Origin: Rheum nobile
Lineage: Eukaryota > Streptophyta > Magnoliopsida > Caryophyllales > Polygonaceae
NCBI GenBank assembly: GCA_027886185.1
Contig: WOAB01000583.1
Span: forward strand, 6,014,001-6,078,000
DNA length: 64,000 nucleotides
Direction of reading: 5' to 3'
A program made the translations under genes and the position numbers. The notes under the pieces are model-generated. The model was given only the letters and a program-made list of their open reading frames with translations, was not told the origin of the DNA and searched no databases. Below are positions 30,036 through 39,933 of this stretch, one piece after another (the first letter of the stretch is position 1; each line of letters opens with the position of its first letter).

Positions 30036-31274
30036 CTTCTTCTTGTACATTGATATGCAGAATATACTTGTATGTTTTAAATTGGAATATCAATTACCAC
30101 AATGTGCATATCTGTTCAATGTTTTTGAATATCAGTATATATACGATTGACCATGGTCCATGATCACGAATAACAGTTATTCAATAATACTTGTACAATA
30201 TTCATCTTTTTCGTGTCGATATACAAATGTTTCGTGTCGATATGCAGAACGGTTTATAAATTTCTAGACCGAAGCTCTGCGTGGAAAATGGTGGCGAATA
30301 ACTGCCTATTTTGGAGGATCTACGTTTTTCTCTCTCCAATCTCCTTCTAACTGCCTATTTTGAAGGATATTCTCTCTCCTATTTTAGATTTTCTTTTTTT
30401 TCTCATCCGTTTTTTTATGGTAACTGATTATTATGGGGCTTGTATTATGGAAACCCTCCTAACATAAAATCCCTACAACCCCTCAATCCATCCCTTCATT
30501 TCCTTTAATCCAACGATCCTCATTTATGCACTCATTTCACCACAAAACTCGTTTTACCTGAGCGCCCCTCTATATATCATAATATTATATAATACATATA
30601 TAAACGATGCAATTAATAAATACAACATACTATATGCTCTTTAGTTCGTATAAATTGGATTTACATGACTTTCAATAGACTCTACAAAATACATTAGTTA
30701 TGGAAATTGGTAAGTAAACTACTACAACATAAACACTGGATTTATCTTAATCGACTTCAAGAGAATATCTTCAATAATATTTTATATATTTTTGATAGAA
30801 ATCTACGGTTTTAAGCAATTTGTGGACTTGATCGTAAAAAAATTGTATAGCTTCAATATGTAGAAAAATTATAGAGAAGATTTGTAAAAACAATAAGTGT
30901 TTTAAGATGATATAGCAGGATTAGTTAATATATATTTACTTATATCATCAAATCAGATATATGAAAAATAGACTTTTTAATCTATTCAAGATTACTTAGG
31001 AAAATAAAAGGTTAAAAACTCCCTACGCAAATAAATTGAGATTCTATAATAAAAAGTTATCTTATTGATTGTGATTACTTACTATAATCAAAACTTATCT
31101 TATTCTATACATGGAAAATAATTTATTTATTTTTGTATCTTTTCGGAACTTTTTGCAGCTCTTTTAGTTGATAGTCTATTTTTATTTTATAGTTGGATGA
31201 TGTAGTGGATGATGAGTGATGACATATAGGCAAATCAAATGTGGTGACGACACATAAGGTTTTGGTTTAGTAGA

Positions 31275-33755
31275 TTACACTTCGCGTTTTGAACGACTAA
31301 AAAAAATATTATGCATACCAATAATATGTTTCATAAAATATATTGACATGGTCATAAACCATTATACTTATAGCACGTTTTCACCTTTGTTTTGTATAAA
31401 GTTTACTTTTAGCGACTCTAACTTCCAGATCCTAGTCTTATATTTTCGAAAAGTTAGAATACATTCATAGAAACATATTTTCATGGTAACTAAATTTAAA
31501 TATTATCCATTGCATATTTTCAAATATAGTTGATAATCCCTCATTAAACTACTTAATGGTGGTGCCTAGAATTTTCTGCCTTTATTATTTAGTATTTTTA
31601 ATTATGGAAATATAATATATATAAACTATATGCTTTTGATTGAGATGTTTAGTTTTGGAAATAGAATAATCTTATATATAATTATTATATTAAATTTTTT
31701 TTTAAAGATTTTTAAAGATTGTTATTATGATTGACATATTTAGTTTAGGAAATAGGAGAGTGTGATATATATTTATTATATTAAATTTAAAAAATGAAAA
31801 GTTGAGAAAATGTCATGTGACATAAAAAATAGGAGGATGTCATGTGGTATAACGATGAGATGGGCTTAATAGGGAGGATGCCATGTGACATAGAGGAGTT
31901 TTGATTTAGTAGATAAATATTAGATTTTTAGTTTATAATTAAATATATCAAACACAAAGTGAAAAAAATGAGAGAATGACACATGACAAATGAAGGTGAT
32001 TTGATTAGGGAGAGTCATGTGATTTAGTTAGGTTTTAGTTTAGTGTATACATAGTAGATTGTTGTGGAAGTTTTGTATTGGTAATTTTTGTTATTGATTT
32101 GTGTGATTCTTTTGTGTGTAAATTAGAAGTGATTAGTTTATTTATGTGATTGATTTGTATCTAAATTAGGAAATTGTATTTAAATTAGAAAGTGATTATT
32201 TTGATTGATTTGTATCTAAATTAGGAATTAGTTAAGGTGTAAGATAGAATTTTTTCTATATAAATTTTGATTTACAAAAAAAAAATGAAATTCTCAAAAA
32301 AATAGCATGTGACATTTTTATTGTGAGGGTGCAATGTGATATATTGAAGTTTTGTTTTAGTAGACATATAGTAGATTATTTATAATATAATACTTTGACC
32401 AAAAAAATGTAATTGTATTTATAATTATATCTCTTAAATAAATTAGATATATTTATTTCTATGCGTCCTTTCCCAGACCACGACCATATAAAATAGATAT
32501 AATAAATAAGATTTTTCAAAATTAGGTTTATGAAATTAATGTTAGTACACTTATAGCTCAATATTGAAAACTACCTTTAATAATTTATTTTCATACTAAA
32601 CTAATAATTAGAAATTTAACATTACTAAGTAATAATTTATATCTTATTTCTATAGAGTATGTAATAATGTATCTTTATAAAACATTTTATTTCTAAGATT
32701 CTGCATAATGTTTTTTATTGCAAATATTTGCAGTTTTACAGTGCAAATAAAAAGTGCACATAATTGACCTATTATAAGCTACTAATTAATCACTTAATAA
32801 CTACATATTATGAATATTTAGGAAACGAATGTACAAATTAAGGTCCTAATAAGATCAATATAAGATTATTAAAAATGAAAAAAATGTTATATAATTATGG
32901 AAATTTATTTTATTGATTTTTTTGTCCAAGTGTATTTGTTTATATAAGATTAGCTTATGATGGAAAGTTTTAAAAGATTAGGTGGATTATTGTTAAGATT
33001 ACAAATTTCCTTATTGGAAAGAATTAAGATATATATTGATTTTTAAAATAAGATTTTTATTACTTGAAAAATTGAGATGATGACAAGTGACATATAATGG
33101 CATGCTTTATTCTTAGAGTGACATGTGACATAGGAAATTTTGGATTTGTTTATCCCTCTTCCTAATTTAAATAAAAATTAAGTACAAAATTACAAATTCA
33201 TATATTTTCTGATTATATATAGATTCAGAATTTTCTAATTATATACAAATCCAAAATGTAGTAGTTATATAGTAGATTAGAGTGAGTGACGATACAAATT
33301 TATTCATTTAACAATTCAAATACGTACGCAAGTGTTAAGTAATACAATAATTAGGTGGTAACGGGGGATTAAAGTTAGTTGATGAGTCATTTTAGGATAG
33401 TTGGGGGCAAAATCATGATTAGGAGTGATTCGAAAATTTGGGGCAATACAAATCTAAATCTGTAGTTTTAATTTGTGGTTATCCAAATCTTTTATTATAT
33501 GAAATTAATATAAATAAATATTCACGTTTAAGGAAACTGTATCTGATAAATATTCATGTTATCAATTATGCAAATATATTAGCATATCTTTGATTTAAGG
33601 GAAAAAAATCAGTGATTCGAAAATTACGGATTGATTGACACGTGTCCAAATTACTAATATAGTATCACGTGGCAAAAACGAAATGGTGCATTCTTGGAGT
33701 GTCATATGACTTAATAAGACTTTACATTTAGTAGTTATATAGTAGATATAGTAGA
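31275..33755 (-). repeat. Stack of Helitron 5' ends and subterminal modules
   Basis: Minus-strand sequences starting TCTACTATA or TCTA..CTAAA preceded by A occur with ends at plus positions 31924, 32058, 32375, 33276 and 33755 (and 31274). Each is followed by a related module containing TCACATGACA or TCATATGACA. Consensus TCTACTATAT..CTACTAAA matches the 5' end of the Helitron at 50062. No 3' hairpin/CTAG end was found between them and there is no coding sequence. Confidence 0.6.
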
Positions 33756-36249
33756 TTCTGTCCGGTTTGCCCGGCAACGATTTATCCGTTCCTCAATTTA
33801 TCCGAATAATTTGAATTTTTTCATCATTAAAAAAAAAATTATTAACTCTTAAGAATTGACACGGCTTCGGATCGTTTGATCTTCGCTTTTGTACCCTACT
33901 ATGGGATCGAAATAACACTTACCGTGACCCCTTTTTCTCCTGTAGATCCTCAGATAAAAAAAATAAAATTCCTCAAATAAAACGTGAAAGATCGAGGACA
34001 GGCACCGGAAATAAAAGAGAGGGCTTCTACTCCCTGCTAACTGGTCAGCTACAGTTGCGCATCCTAGCTGCTATTTCCAAACAATCCACCGCCGCTGCGA
34101 ACTCGTTTTCAAAATCTCCGCTGGTAATCCTTCCCCCTCTTTGCTTGGTATCGTATTAGCAAGATCCGTCTTCTCTCAATTTTTAGATGATGGTAGATTG
34201 CCTTGAATTTTGTATTTGCTTCGCCTTCCAATTACACCAAAGTAGTATCCATTGTTGTTATAGTAAAGACTTGGATTGTGGTAGATTCCCTTTTATCATT
34301 GGTTTTTCCTCTCAAATTTGTTATTTTTTCGTCCGTCTGAGTTTTGATTTAGTGTCTGAGGGTTTTGATGATATAGAATTAGATCTTACTGCGACGACCT
34401 AGGCTAAATTGTTATCTCCAGCAGCCTCGAGGTAGAAGACGGTCTGCAGGTGGCTGCATGTGCAATTGACGGTCAGGTTCACCAAGACTGCAATGAGGGT
34501 GTGAGAAATAGAGGGAGGATGCAGGTTTATAATGGTTTTGAAAATTTGGGGTTTGCAAAATCTTAAAAAGGGGGTAATGTGTGTTCAGTGAATAGGAGGA
34601 GAGAGAATGCTTAATATTGGATTTCTAAAAGTTTAGGGGTCAAAAACTTAGGTTGCCTTTGGCATAACAAATGTTTTGGGCAGCGGGGGCGGTTTGCGGT
34701 ACGCTCCTAACAGGTGGAATGGGTATTTTGTTTTTGGAAAGCCTTAGGAGAGTATGGTTGCCTAGGCTGTAGTTGGAGCCTTAGTAGGCTTGCTCCACTA
34801 GCATTCAACGAGATGCTTGACGTCCCTCTATGATGTTTGTATGCAAAAAGCACCATATACCAGTGTTTTATCCCACAAGCACTCTCGGAAGCTTGTGCTA
34901 AGTTTTTGAATAAGGGGACCATTGACCTAAAAAACTGCTATAAGGGTCATTACATCAAATTCTTTCTATTTCATCAAAAAAACAATTCTTTCTAATGAAA
35001 TCCACGTTTCCTGTTTGCTTCCGAAGAGCTATTTTTATGAAAGATGGTATAGTTTTCCCCATAATATGCTGCACATGAAATATGATCGTGGAGCTGGGTT
35101 GGGACTGGTTGGTATATGATGATAGTGTAAAGGAAGAAGATGGCTTCGGAGGTTAGTTATACTTGGTGGCTGTAAAGGGAGGGTTAGTGGCATTTACCCT
35201 TTTCGTTGCCTAAATTTGAGTTACAACGTGGGGTACAAAGTTTATTCCCATTTAAGTCATGTTTCCCCTTACTCCTGACTTCCCTGTTGACAACAGCCCT
35301 TCTCCTTGTTGGGTAGAGTACGAGCCAAATGGTAAGAAGGTTTAAGTAGTGAGTGAGTACTTGGTAGTTATTCCCTTTACACCCGCATATGGTTACACAG
35401 TTGTTGATAAAATGGATGGAATATATTAGAGAAGAGTTTACAAGTGGCAATTCTGCCCTGTTCCAGCTGATATTGCCCTTTACTGATATGTAAGGTGAAT
35501 ATGATAGGATCATATAATCATTTTGTTATGTTCAATTGATCATCAAATGCTCAAAATATTGTCGAATGATAAAATGGAACACTAAGATATTTATATAAAC
35601 TTGGAAATATTGCTACTTGCTGCTTTTAGCTCTTACTTTCTTTGGGATTGGCTAATCTACTTGTCTACACTCCCAGTTCTTGTGCAGTTGTCATTGCTGA
35701 TATGCTTTGCTGTTGACTGGTTGTTGCATTCATAATAATTTTTTCCTTCCTGTATGAGTCTATGATTTATTTTTGAAGTTGTTTAATGGTGTTGACATCA
35801 GATGCTTTGTATCCATTTTTAGTATGTGCTATAGTTCATTTGCTCCTCAAAAATATTTTAGGAGGATAAAGTCAAACTGACAAAATACCAAGTCCATAAA
35901 AATGACCTCAAGTGACAAATTGGTACTTTTAGGATGAATTCGGTGCCGTTAAGGAATGAAAAAAAAACTTTGTCAAATGTCAATAATATTTCTTCCTGTC
36001 CTTTTTTTTCTTTTCAGCATAAATAATTTTTTCTATTTGTTGTATCTTTATATGTTATGATTATTATAGGGGAACCCTTTTCATAATGTAACACCACTTG
36101 ATGATATACACTCATGATCTCCATTTCAACCTAAATATTAGTTTGTGCTCCAACCAAATTGCAGCTTTTTTAGTGCCCAAGCTTCCTTCTGGCACAAGGT
36201 TGAAATTCAGCTTGGAGTCTGCAAGTACATTTCTGAAAGCAAGTTGATA
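33756..36249 (+). other. Upstream region and probable 5'UTR/intron of the ACD gene
   Basis: No protein-coding ORF is convincing. A C-rich stretch at about 34040-34126 ending CGCTG before GTAATCC looks like a 5'UTR exon and splice donor. A splice-acceptor-like ATTGCAG lies at 36157-36163. Between them is T-rich, intron-like DNA with a short pyrimidine-rich motif field near 36000. Several in-frame stops rule out extended coding. The real N-terminus of the gene could lie here if exons are very short. Confidence 0.4.
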
Positions 36250-36992
36250 ATGGGCAAGAATACCAACCCTTCTACTTTCACATCTGCTGTGGTTCTGACT
36301 GGAACAGCTCTTGAAGGAACATTTGCGCCCGCCATTGGTCATGTTGATATTGGAATAAGTGAAGCAGCATATTTGTTTCGAGTTGCACTCCCTGGTGTTC
36401 GGAAGGAGAAGAGTAAGTTCATCTGTGTAGTCGGCAAAACTCTCTGTTTTTGTTAGTATTACTATTAGTTGGTTATGGGTTAGCATGCAATGCAAGTTCT
36501 CTGGAATCTAGTATTTAGCTGGTGTACTTTGGAAGTTGGGATAGTTTCATATTGAGTACATACTACAGATGAATATGATATGATCTCATGGCATAAAAGC
36601 TTTGATTAAAATTTAGTACTCGTGATTTAAACTTTAGGGTTGGGGTGTATATACATGCTGGTGCTTAAAGTTTATGGCAAGAAATCTGAGTGCAGCGTTC
36701 TGGCATGGAATTTGCAGGTGAATTAAACTGTGAGGTTGAACGTGATGGAAAGGTTCATATTCAAGGAGTCCTAACCACAGGAGAACTGGCGAAAAAGAAC
36801 CCAGGTCACAACTACGAGATGAACATGATGCAACTCAGCCCACCAGGACCATTCAGCCTGTCATTCAAACTCCCAGGTGAAGTGGATCCTAGGTTATTCT
36901 CGGCAACGTTTAGGTCAGATGGCATCCTGGAAGGTGTTGTAATGAAATCTCGTGTTGCACCAGGGGCGCCTAATGAGGCTGCAGCGCTATGA
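36250..36992 (+). CDS. Small alpha-crystallin/HSP20-like protein, IDM2/IDM3-type (two exons)
   Basis: Exon 1 is 36250-36412 (ATG at 36250, donor A|GTAAGT) and exon 2 is 36718-36992 (acceptor TTTGCAG, stop at 36990-36992), giving 145 residues. Exon 1 has GTFAPAIGHVDIGISEAAYLFRVALPGVRK; exon 2 has CEVERDGKVHIQGVL, PPGPFSLSFKLPGEVDP and FRSDGILEGVV. These follow the plant alpha-crystallin-domain proteins related to IDM2/IDM3, which act with the IDM1 histone acetyltransferase complex in ROS1-dependent DNA demethylation. Known IDM proteins are longer, so this is a short paralog, a gene with unrecognised upstream exons, or a truncated copy. Reading frame and splice sites are intact. Function is inferred from family only. 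Confidence 0.7.
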
Positions 36993-37425
36993 ATTTGCAA
37001 GATTTAGTCATGGCGGCAAGTAACTGACTCGTATTTGTTGCGAACGTAAGGCTAAGCTGTAAACAAGTTGTTGAAGGGATACCTTGGTAGGATTTTGTGC
37101 AAGATTTGTGGGGATAATTCTGGTGTAGGGGTTTGCTAGGAGGCTAGCATAGTAATTACGTGTTGGTGCCCATTTGGGCCATTATGATGCCCGACGTTTC
37201 TTACTGCTATATAGAGCTCTAGAAAACATGACTTGCACCGAGGACCCAACCTGACCCGAACCCAGGCGAGACAACAAATAACCCAAAGTGACTTAGCCAG
37301 TACCTGACCCAAACCGAATTGGCCTAACCTGAACTTACCTATACCAGGAAAAGAATCTGAAGTGGTCCAACCCGAACTTGACCTGAGTTTAGTTGGTCTT
37401 GAACTGAAGCTGATATGATAGTCAT

Positions 37426-37507
37426 GATATAGGGTAGCGGAGTGGAAGCTCCTCCTTCATCTCCCTGATATAGGGTAGCGGAGTGGAAGCTCCTCCTTCA
37501 TCTCCCT
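37426..37507. repeat. Perfect 41-bp tandem duplication
   Basis: GATATAGGGTAGCGGAGTGG... ending CATCTCCCT occurs at 37426-37466 and again, identical, at 37467-37507, about 430 bp downstream of the ACD gene stop. Confidence 0.95.
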
Positions 37508-37520
37508 CACCGCACACCTA

Positions 37521-37797
37521 GACATGTTTGGCAATCAGTTGGGTTGAAGTGAAAGCTGCTTGATGGAATGCTAGTAAATTCTCAAATTATTAATACCTTT
37601 TTGGTAATTACACATTAAAAATACTTAAATTCAACTCTCGTAATTATTATTTATCGAACAAGTCATTTTATAACTTCAATTCGTATTTTCACTTCAACTC
37701 CTACTTTTATTTCAACTCGTACTTTCATTTCAACTCCTATTTTTACTTTCTTTCACTTTCACTCGATTTTATTCACTATTTACCGAACATACCCATA
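37521..37797. mobile_element. Possible hAT-type MITE
   Basis: ACATGTTTGGCAA (near 37521) and TTACCGAACATAC (near 37780) form imperfect inverted ends typical of hAT-type MITEs. Between them are four degenerate repeats of TTTCAACTCSTACTTT (37673-37750). No clear 8-bp duplication was seen. Confidence 0.4.
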
Positions 37798-38122
37798 GTA
37801 TCCGGATATATAGTGTTTTACATCTTATGCATATTCACAGTGGGGGACAATGTGCTACAAGCAGATGCAAAAGATGTGGCAGTTGTGACTTGTGAATGCG
37901 ATGGCACATTTGTGCTCTGACCAACACTGTCTTGGATCACATGTAGAATATAACCAGCACCTGTGAAATTCGATTGAAACTTAACAAAATATACAAATCT
38001 TTCTCCATATTCAATAACCAGAATCCAAGTTTTGTTCAAATGCACAAAAATATAACAACGCATGTGACATTTCCTTGTTTTGTACAACAAAACAAAGATA
38101 TCAAAATGTACAAATAGGAACT

Positions 38123-38743
38123 TTAATGGCGAAGAAATCTCTGGAAGCACCGAAACCCTAACTGCTCGGCACAGAACCTCTCCAATTCATCCCCTCCTCT
38201 TTCTCTACACAATTCCATCTCAATTTCCTCCAACGCCTCATCCCAGTCTCTCCATCCTCCATCCCAGCCGTTCATCCCCATCTCCGCCGCCTTGTTGTTG
38301 CAAATTCCGTCCACTATCTCCTGCAACCCCACGATCCGACGGCTCAGGCTCCTCCTCACCTCTTTCACGGCCGGATCGAAGCCGGAGACGGAATCCAGCG
38401 CCAGAAGCTGCCTCATCAGCTCCTCGTTGACCCTCATCCTCTCGCGCTGATCGCTTCGGAGAGCGTCGACAGTCTCCTGCCGCTGGATCAATCGTTGGAG
38501 CCGTTCAGTCTCCAATTGAATCGATGAGATCTTCTTGACTAGGCGACGGACCACGTGAGATCGATAAGCAGCCTGTATCTTAGCGGCGGCGGCGGTGGGA
38601 GAGGGTGAAGGCGGCTGGACTGTGATAGGGATTTCTCTTGTAGCCCCAATTTCAGCGCGGTTGCTTCGCAGAGTGCAAGTAACAGTAGCTGAAGACGATG
38701 AAGTAAAAGGCGAAAAGAAGTGATTTCTACGAGTGAATTCCAT
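38123..38743 (-). CDS. BAG5: BAG domain co-chaperone with IQ motif, BAG5-like
   Basis: Single exon, 206 residues, ATG at 38743 chosen because MEFTRRNHFFSPFTSSSSATV gives a basic, Ser/Thr-rich N-terminus like an organellar transit peptide; the frame is open for 39 more codons upstream, but that part looks like read-through of the 5' leader. An IQ motif (KIQAAYRSHVVRRL, residues 55-68) is followed by a helical BAG region (about 70-145: LETERLQRLIQRQETVDALR, SRRIVGLQEIVDGI) and an acidic, Trp-containing tail. This layout and length match Arabidopsis BAG5, a mitochondrial calmodulin- and Hsc70-binding co-chaperone linked to senescence. Targeting and partners are inferred by homology. The neighbouring ACD gene is convergent. 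Confidence 0.85.
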   Translation of the reverse strand: MEFTRRNHFFSPFTSSSSATVTCTLRSNRAEIGATREIPITVQPPSPSPTAAAAKIQAAYRSHVVRRLVKKISSIQLETERLQRLIQRQETVDALRSDQRERMRVNEELMRQLLALDSVSGFDPAVKEVRRSLSRRIVGLQEIVDGICNNKAAEMGMNGWDGGWRDWDEALEEIEMELCRERGGDELERFCAEQLGFRCFQRFLRH

Positions 38744-38945
38744 TGCGGATCGGAGCAGCGTGAGAGCAAAGGTGGAGAAAGAGTTCGAGAGAAAAAAAAT
38801 GGCGTCGGTGCTAAGCGTTCGTTCTGTAGTAGAAGAAAAAATAAAAAATGTTTCGACCAAAACAAAATGTGGTGCGTTGTTAATCCGTTTAATAAAGGTT
38901 GTATACTTGTATAGGAAAGATCAATTTTTGTAAGGGCATAGGTTA

Positions 38946-39431
38946 AGGGTTTGTTTGGAAAGCAAATTTATAAAGACATTTTCAATTATACATTTTTATT
39001 TGTAATAATGGTGTTTGGCAGTTTTAGTTATAATGTCTTTATTTTTTAATTTTCCTTTCTCAATTTCAAATTAAAATGGCACAATTTCCAAAGCTTTAAA
39101 ATTACTTTTTTAACAAAAACTAGATTATACTCCATCCGTCCTACAATGTTTGTCATGTTTGACTTTTAGACATTGTTCACCGTTGAAGAGAATCTTTAAG
39201 ATTTCTTTCAATATATAAGAAAAAATATAGTCATGTAGGGTCTTATTTGATTCGTCTCAACGAATACTTTGATAATATCAAAAAATTATAATTTTTAGGA
39301 TTATGTAATTAGAGATATTAACGATACAAAACTTGCATCGACAAGTGTGTCCGATCAAAACAGGACAAACAAACCGGGACAGATGGAGTAAATAATAAAG
39401 CCATTATAAAGGGTTAATCAAACAAACCCTA
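38946..39431. mobile_element. MITE with AGGGTTTGTTTG TIRs, holding a nested Stowaway
   Basis: AGGGTTTGTTTG at about 38946 is repeated exactly inverted as CAAACAAACCCT at 39420-39431. The Stowaway MITE 39130-39388 sits in its middle. A related element with GGGATTTGTTTGG follows at 39449. Confidence 0.65.
39130..39388. mobile_element. Stowaway-type MITE (259 bp)
   Basis: Ends CTCCATCCGTCC and GGGACAGATGGAG, flanked by TA on both sides (39128-39129 and 39389-39390), as for Tc1/mariner-derived Stowaway MITEs. The internal sequence is the inverted homolog of 39603-39861. Confidence 0.9.
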
Positions 39432-39448
39432 GGATTTTTATATAGAAA

Positions 39449-39933
39449 ATTTTGGGATTTGTTTGGCATGGCATTTTATAAAGTCTTTTTCATTTATAAA
39501 GGCATTTATTTGAAATAAGTATTTTTAAAGCTTTGGAATTTGTGTATTGATTTTTTCACAATTTACTATAAAAATATATTTATAACTAGTTTTTACCAAA
39601 TACTCCCTCCTTCCCAAAAAGAACTTCCCACTTTGACTGGGTTCAAATGCCGAGACGCGTTTTATATCGTTAATATCTCTAATTACATAACTCTAAAAAT
39701 TATACTTTTTTGATATTATTCAAGTATTTATTGAGACGAATAAAATAAGACCCCACATGACTATATTTTTTCTTATATATTGGTAGAAATCTTGAAGATT
39801 CTCTTCCCCGGTGAACAGTGTCCAAAAAAGAAATGGGAAGTTCTCTTTGGAACGGAGGGAGTACTATTATACTAAAAAAGTCTTTATTTATATAAAAGCT
39901 TTTATAAATGTTTTTATCAAATAAACCCGTGAT
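39449..39933. mobile_element. Second copy of the GGGTTTGTTTGG MITE, also holding a Stowaway
   Basis: GGGATTTGTTTGGCATGGC at 39451 and TATCAAATAAACCC near 39930 are degenerate inverted ends of the same family as 38946-39431; internal TTTATAAAGTCTTT and AAAGCTTTGGAATTTG stretches also match. Confidence 0.5.
39603..39861. mobile_element. Stowaway-type MITE (259 bp), inverted relative to the first
   Basis: Ends CTCCCTCCTTCCCAAAAAG and TTTGGAACGGAGGGAG, flanked by TA (39601-39602 and 39862-39863). Read on the minus strand its body matches the Stowaway at 39130-39388. Confidence 0.9.

Larger units (their letters stand above)
28287..30570. mobile_element. Pack-MULE-like element with diverged long TIRs
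   Basis: The left end GATCTATGCTCTAGTAAAAC and the following 70 bases (ACGAGTGGATAAATA) are matched, inverted and diverged, by 30500-30570 (GAGGGGCGCTCAGGTAAAAC, ATGAGTGCATAAATG). Flanks are TATATATA on the left and TATATATCA on the right, compatible with a 9-bp duplication in a TA-rich target but not decisive. Inside are a GC-rich exon-like block (28503-29105) ending at a GT splice-donor-like site, and a tandem repeat field. No transposase is present. Confidence 0.6.
26466..31274 (-). mobile_element. Decayed Helitron with nested Pack-MULE
   Basis: The minus-strand 3' end is clear: hairpin CCCGTGC-CTT-GCATGGG on the plus strand (26477-26493), then CTAG at 26466-26469 next to plus-strand A (minus-strand T), matching the ends at 48932-48959 and 55421-55448. 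The best 5' end is 31274, where the minus strand reads TCTACTAAACC followed by GTGTCGTCACC and CATCATCCACTACATCATC, similar to the 5' region of the Helitron at 43624. The MULE-like element 28287-30570 lies inside it. Without the insert it is about 2.5 kb and encodes only a helicase remnant. An alternative 5' end at 28288 is possible. Confidence 0.65.
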
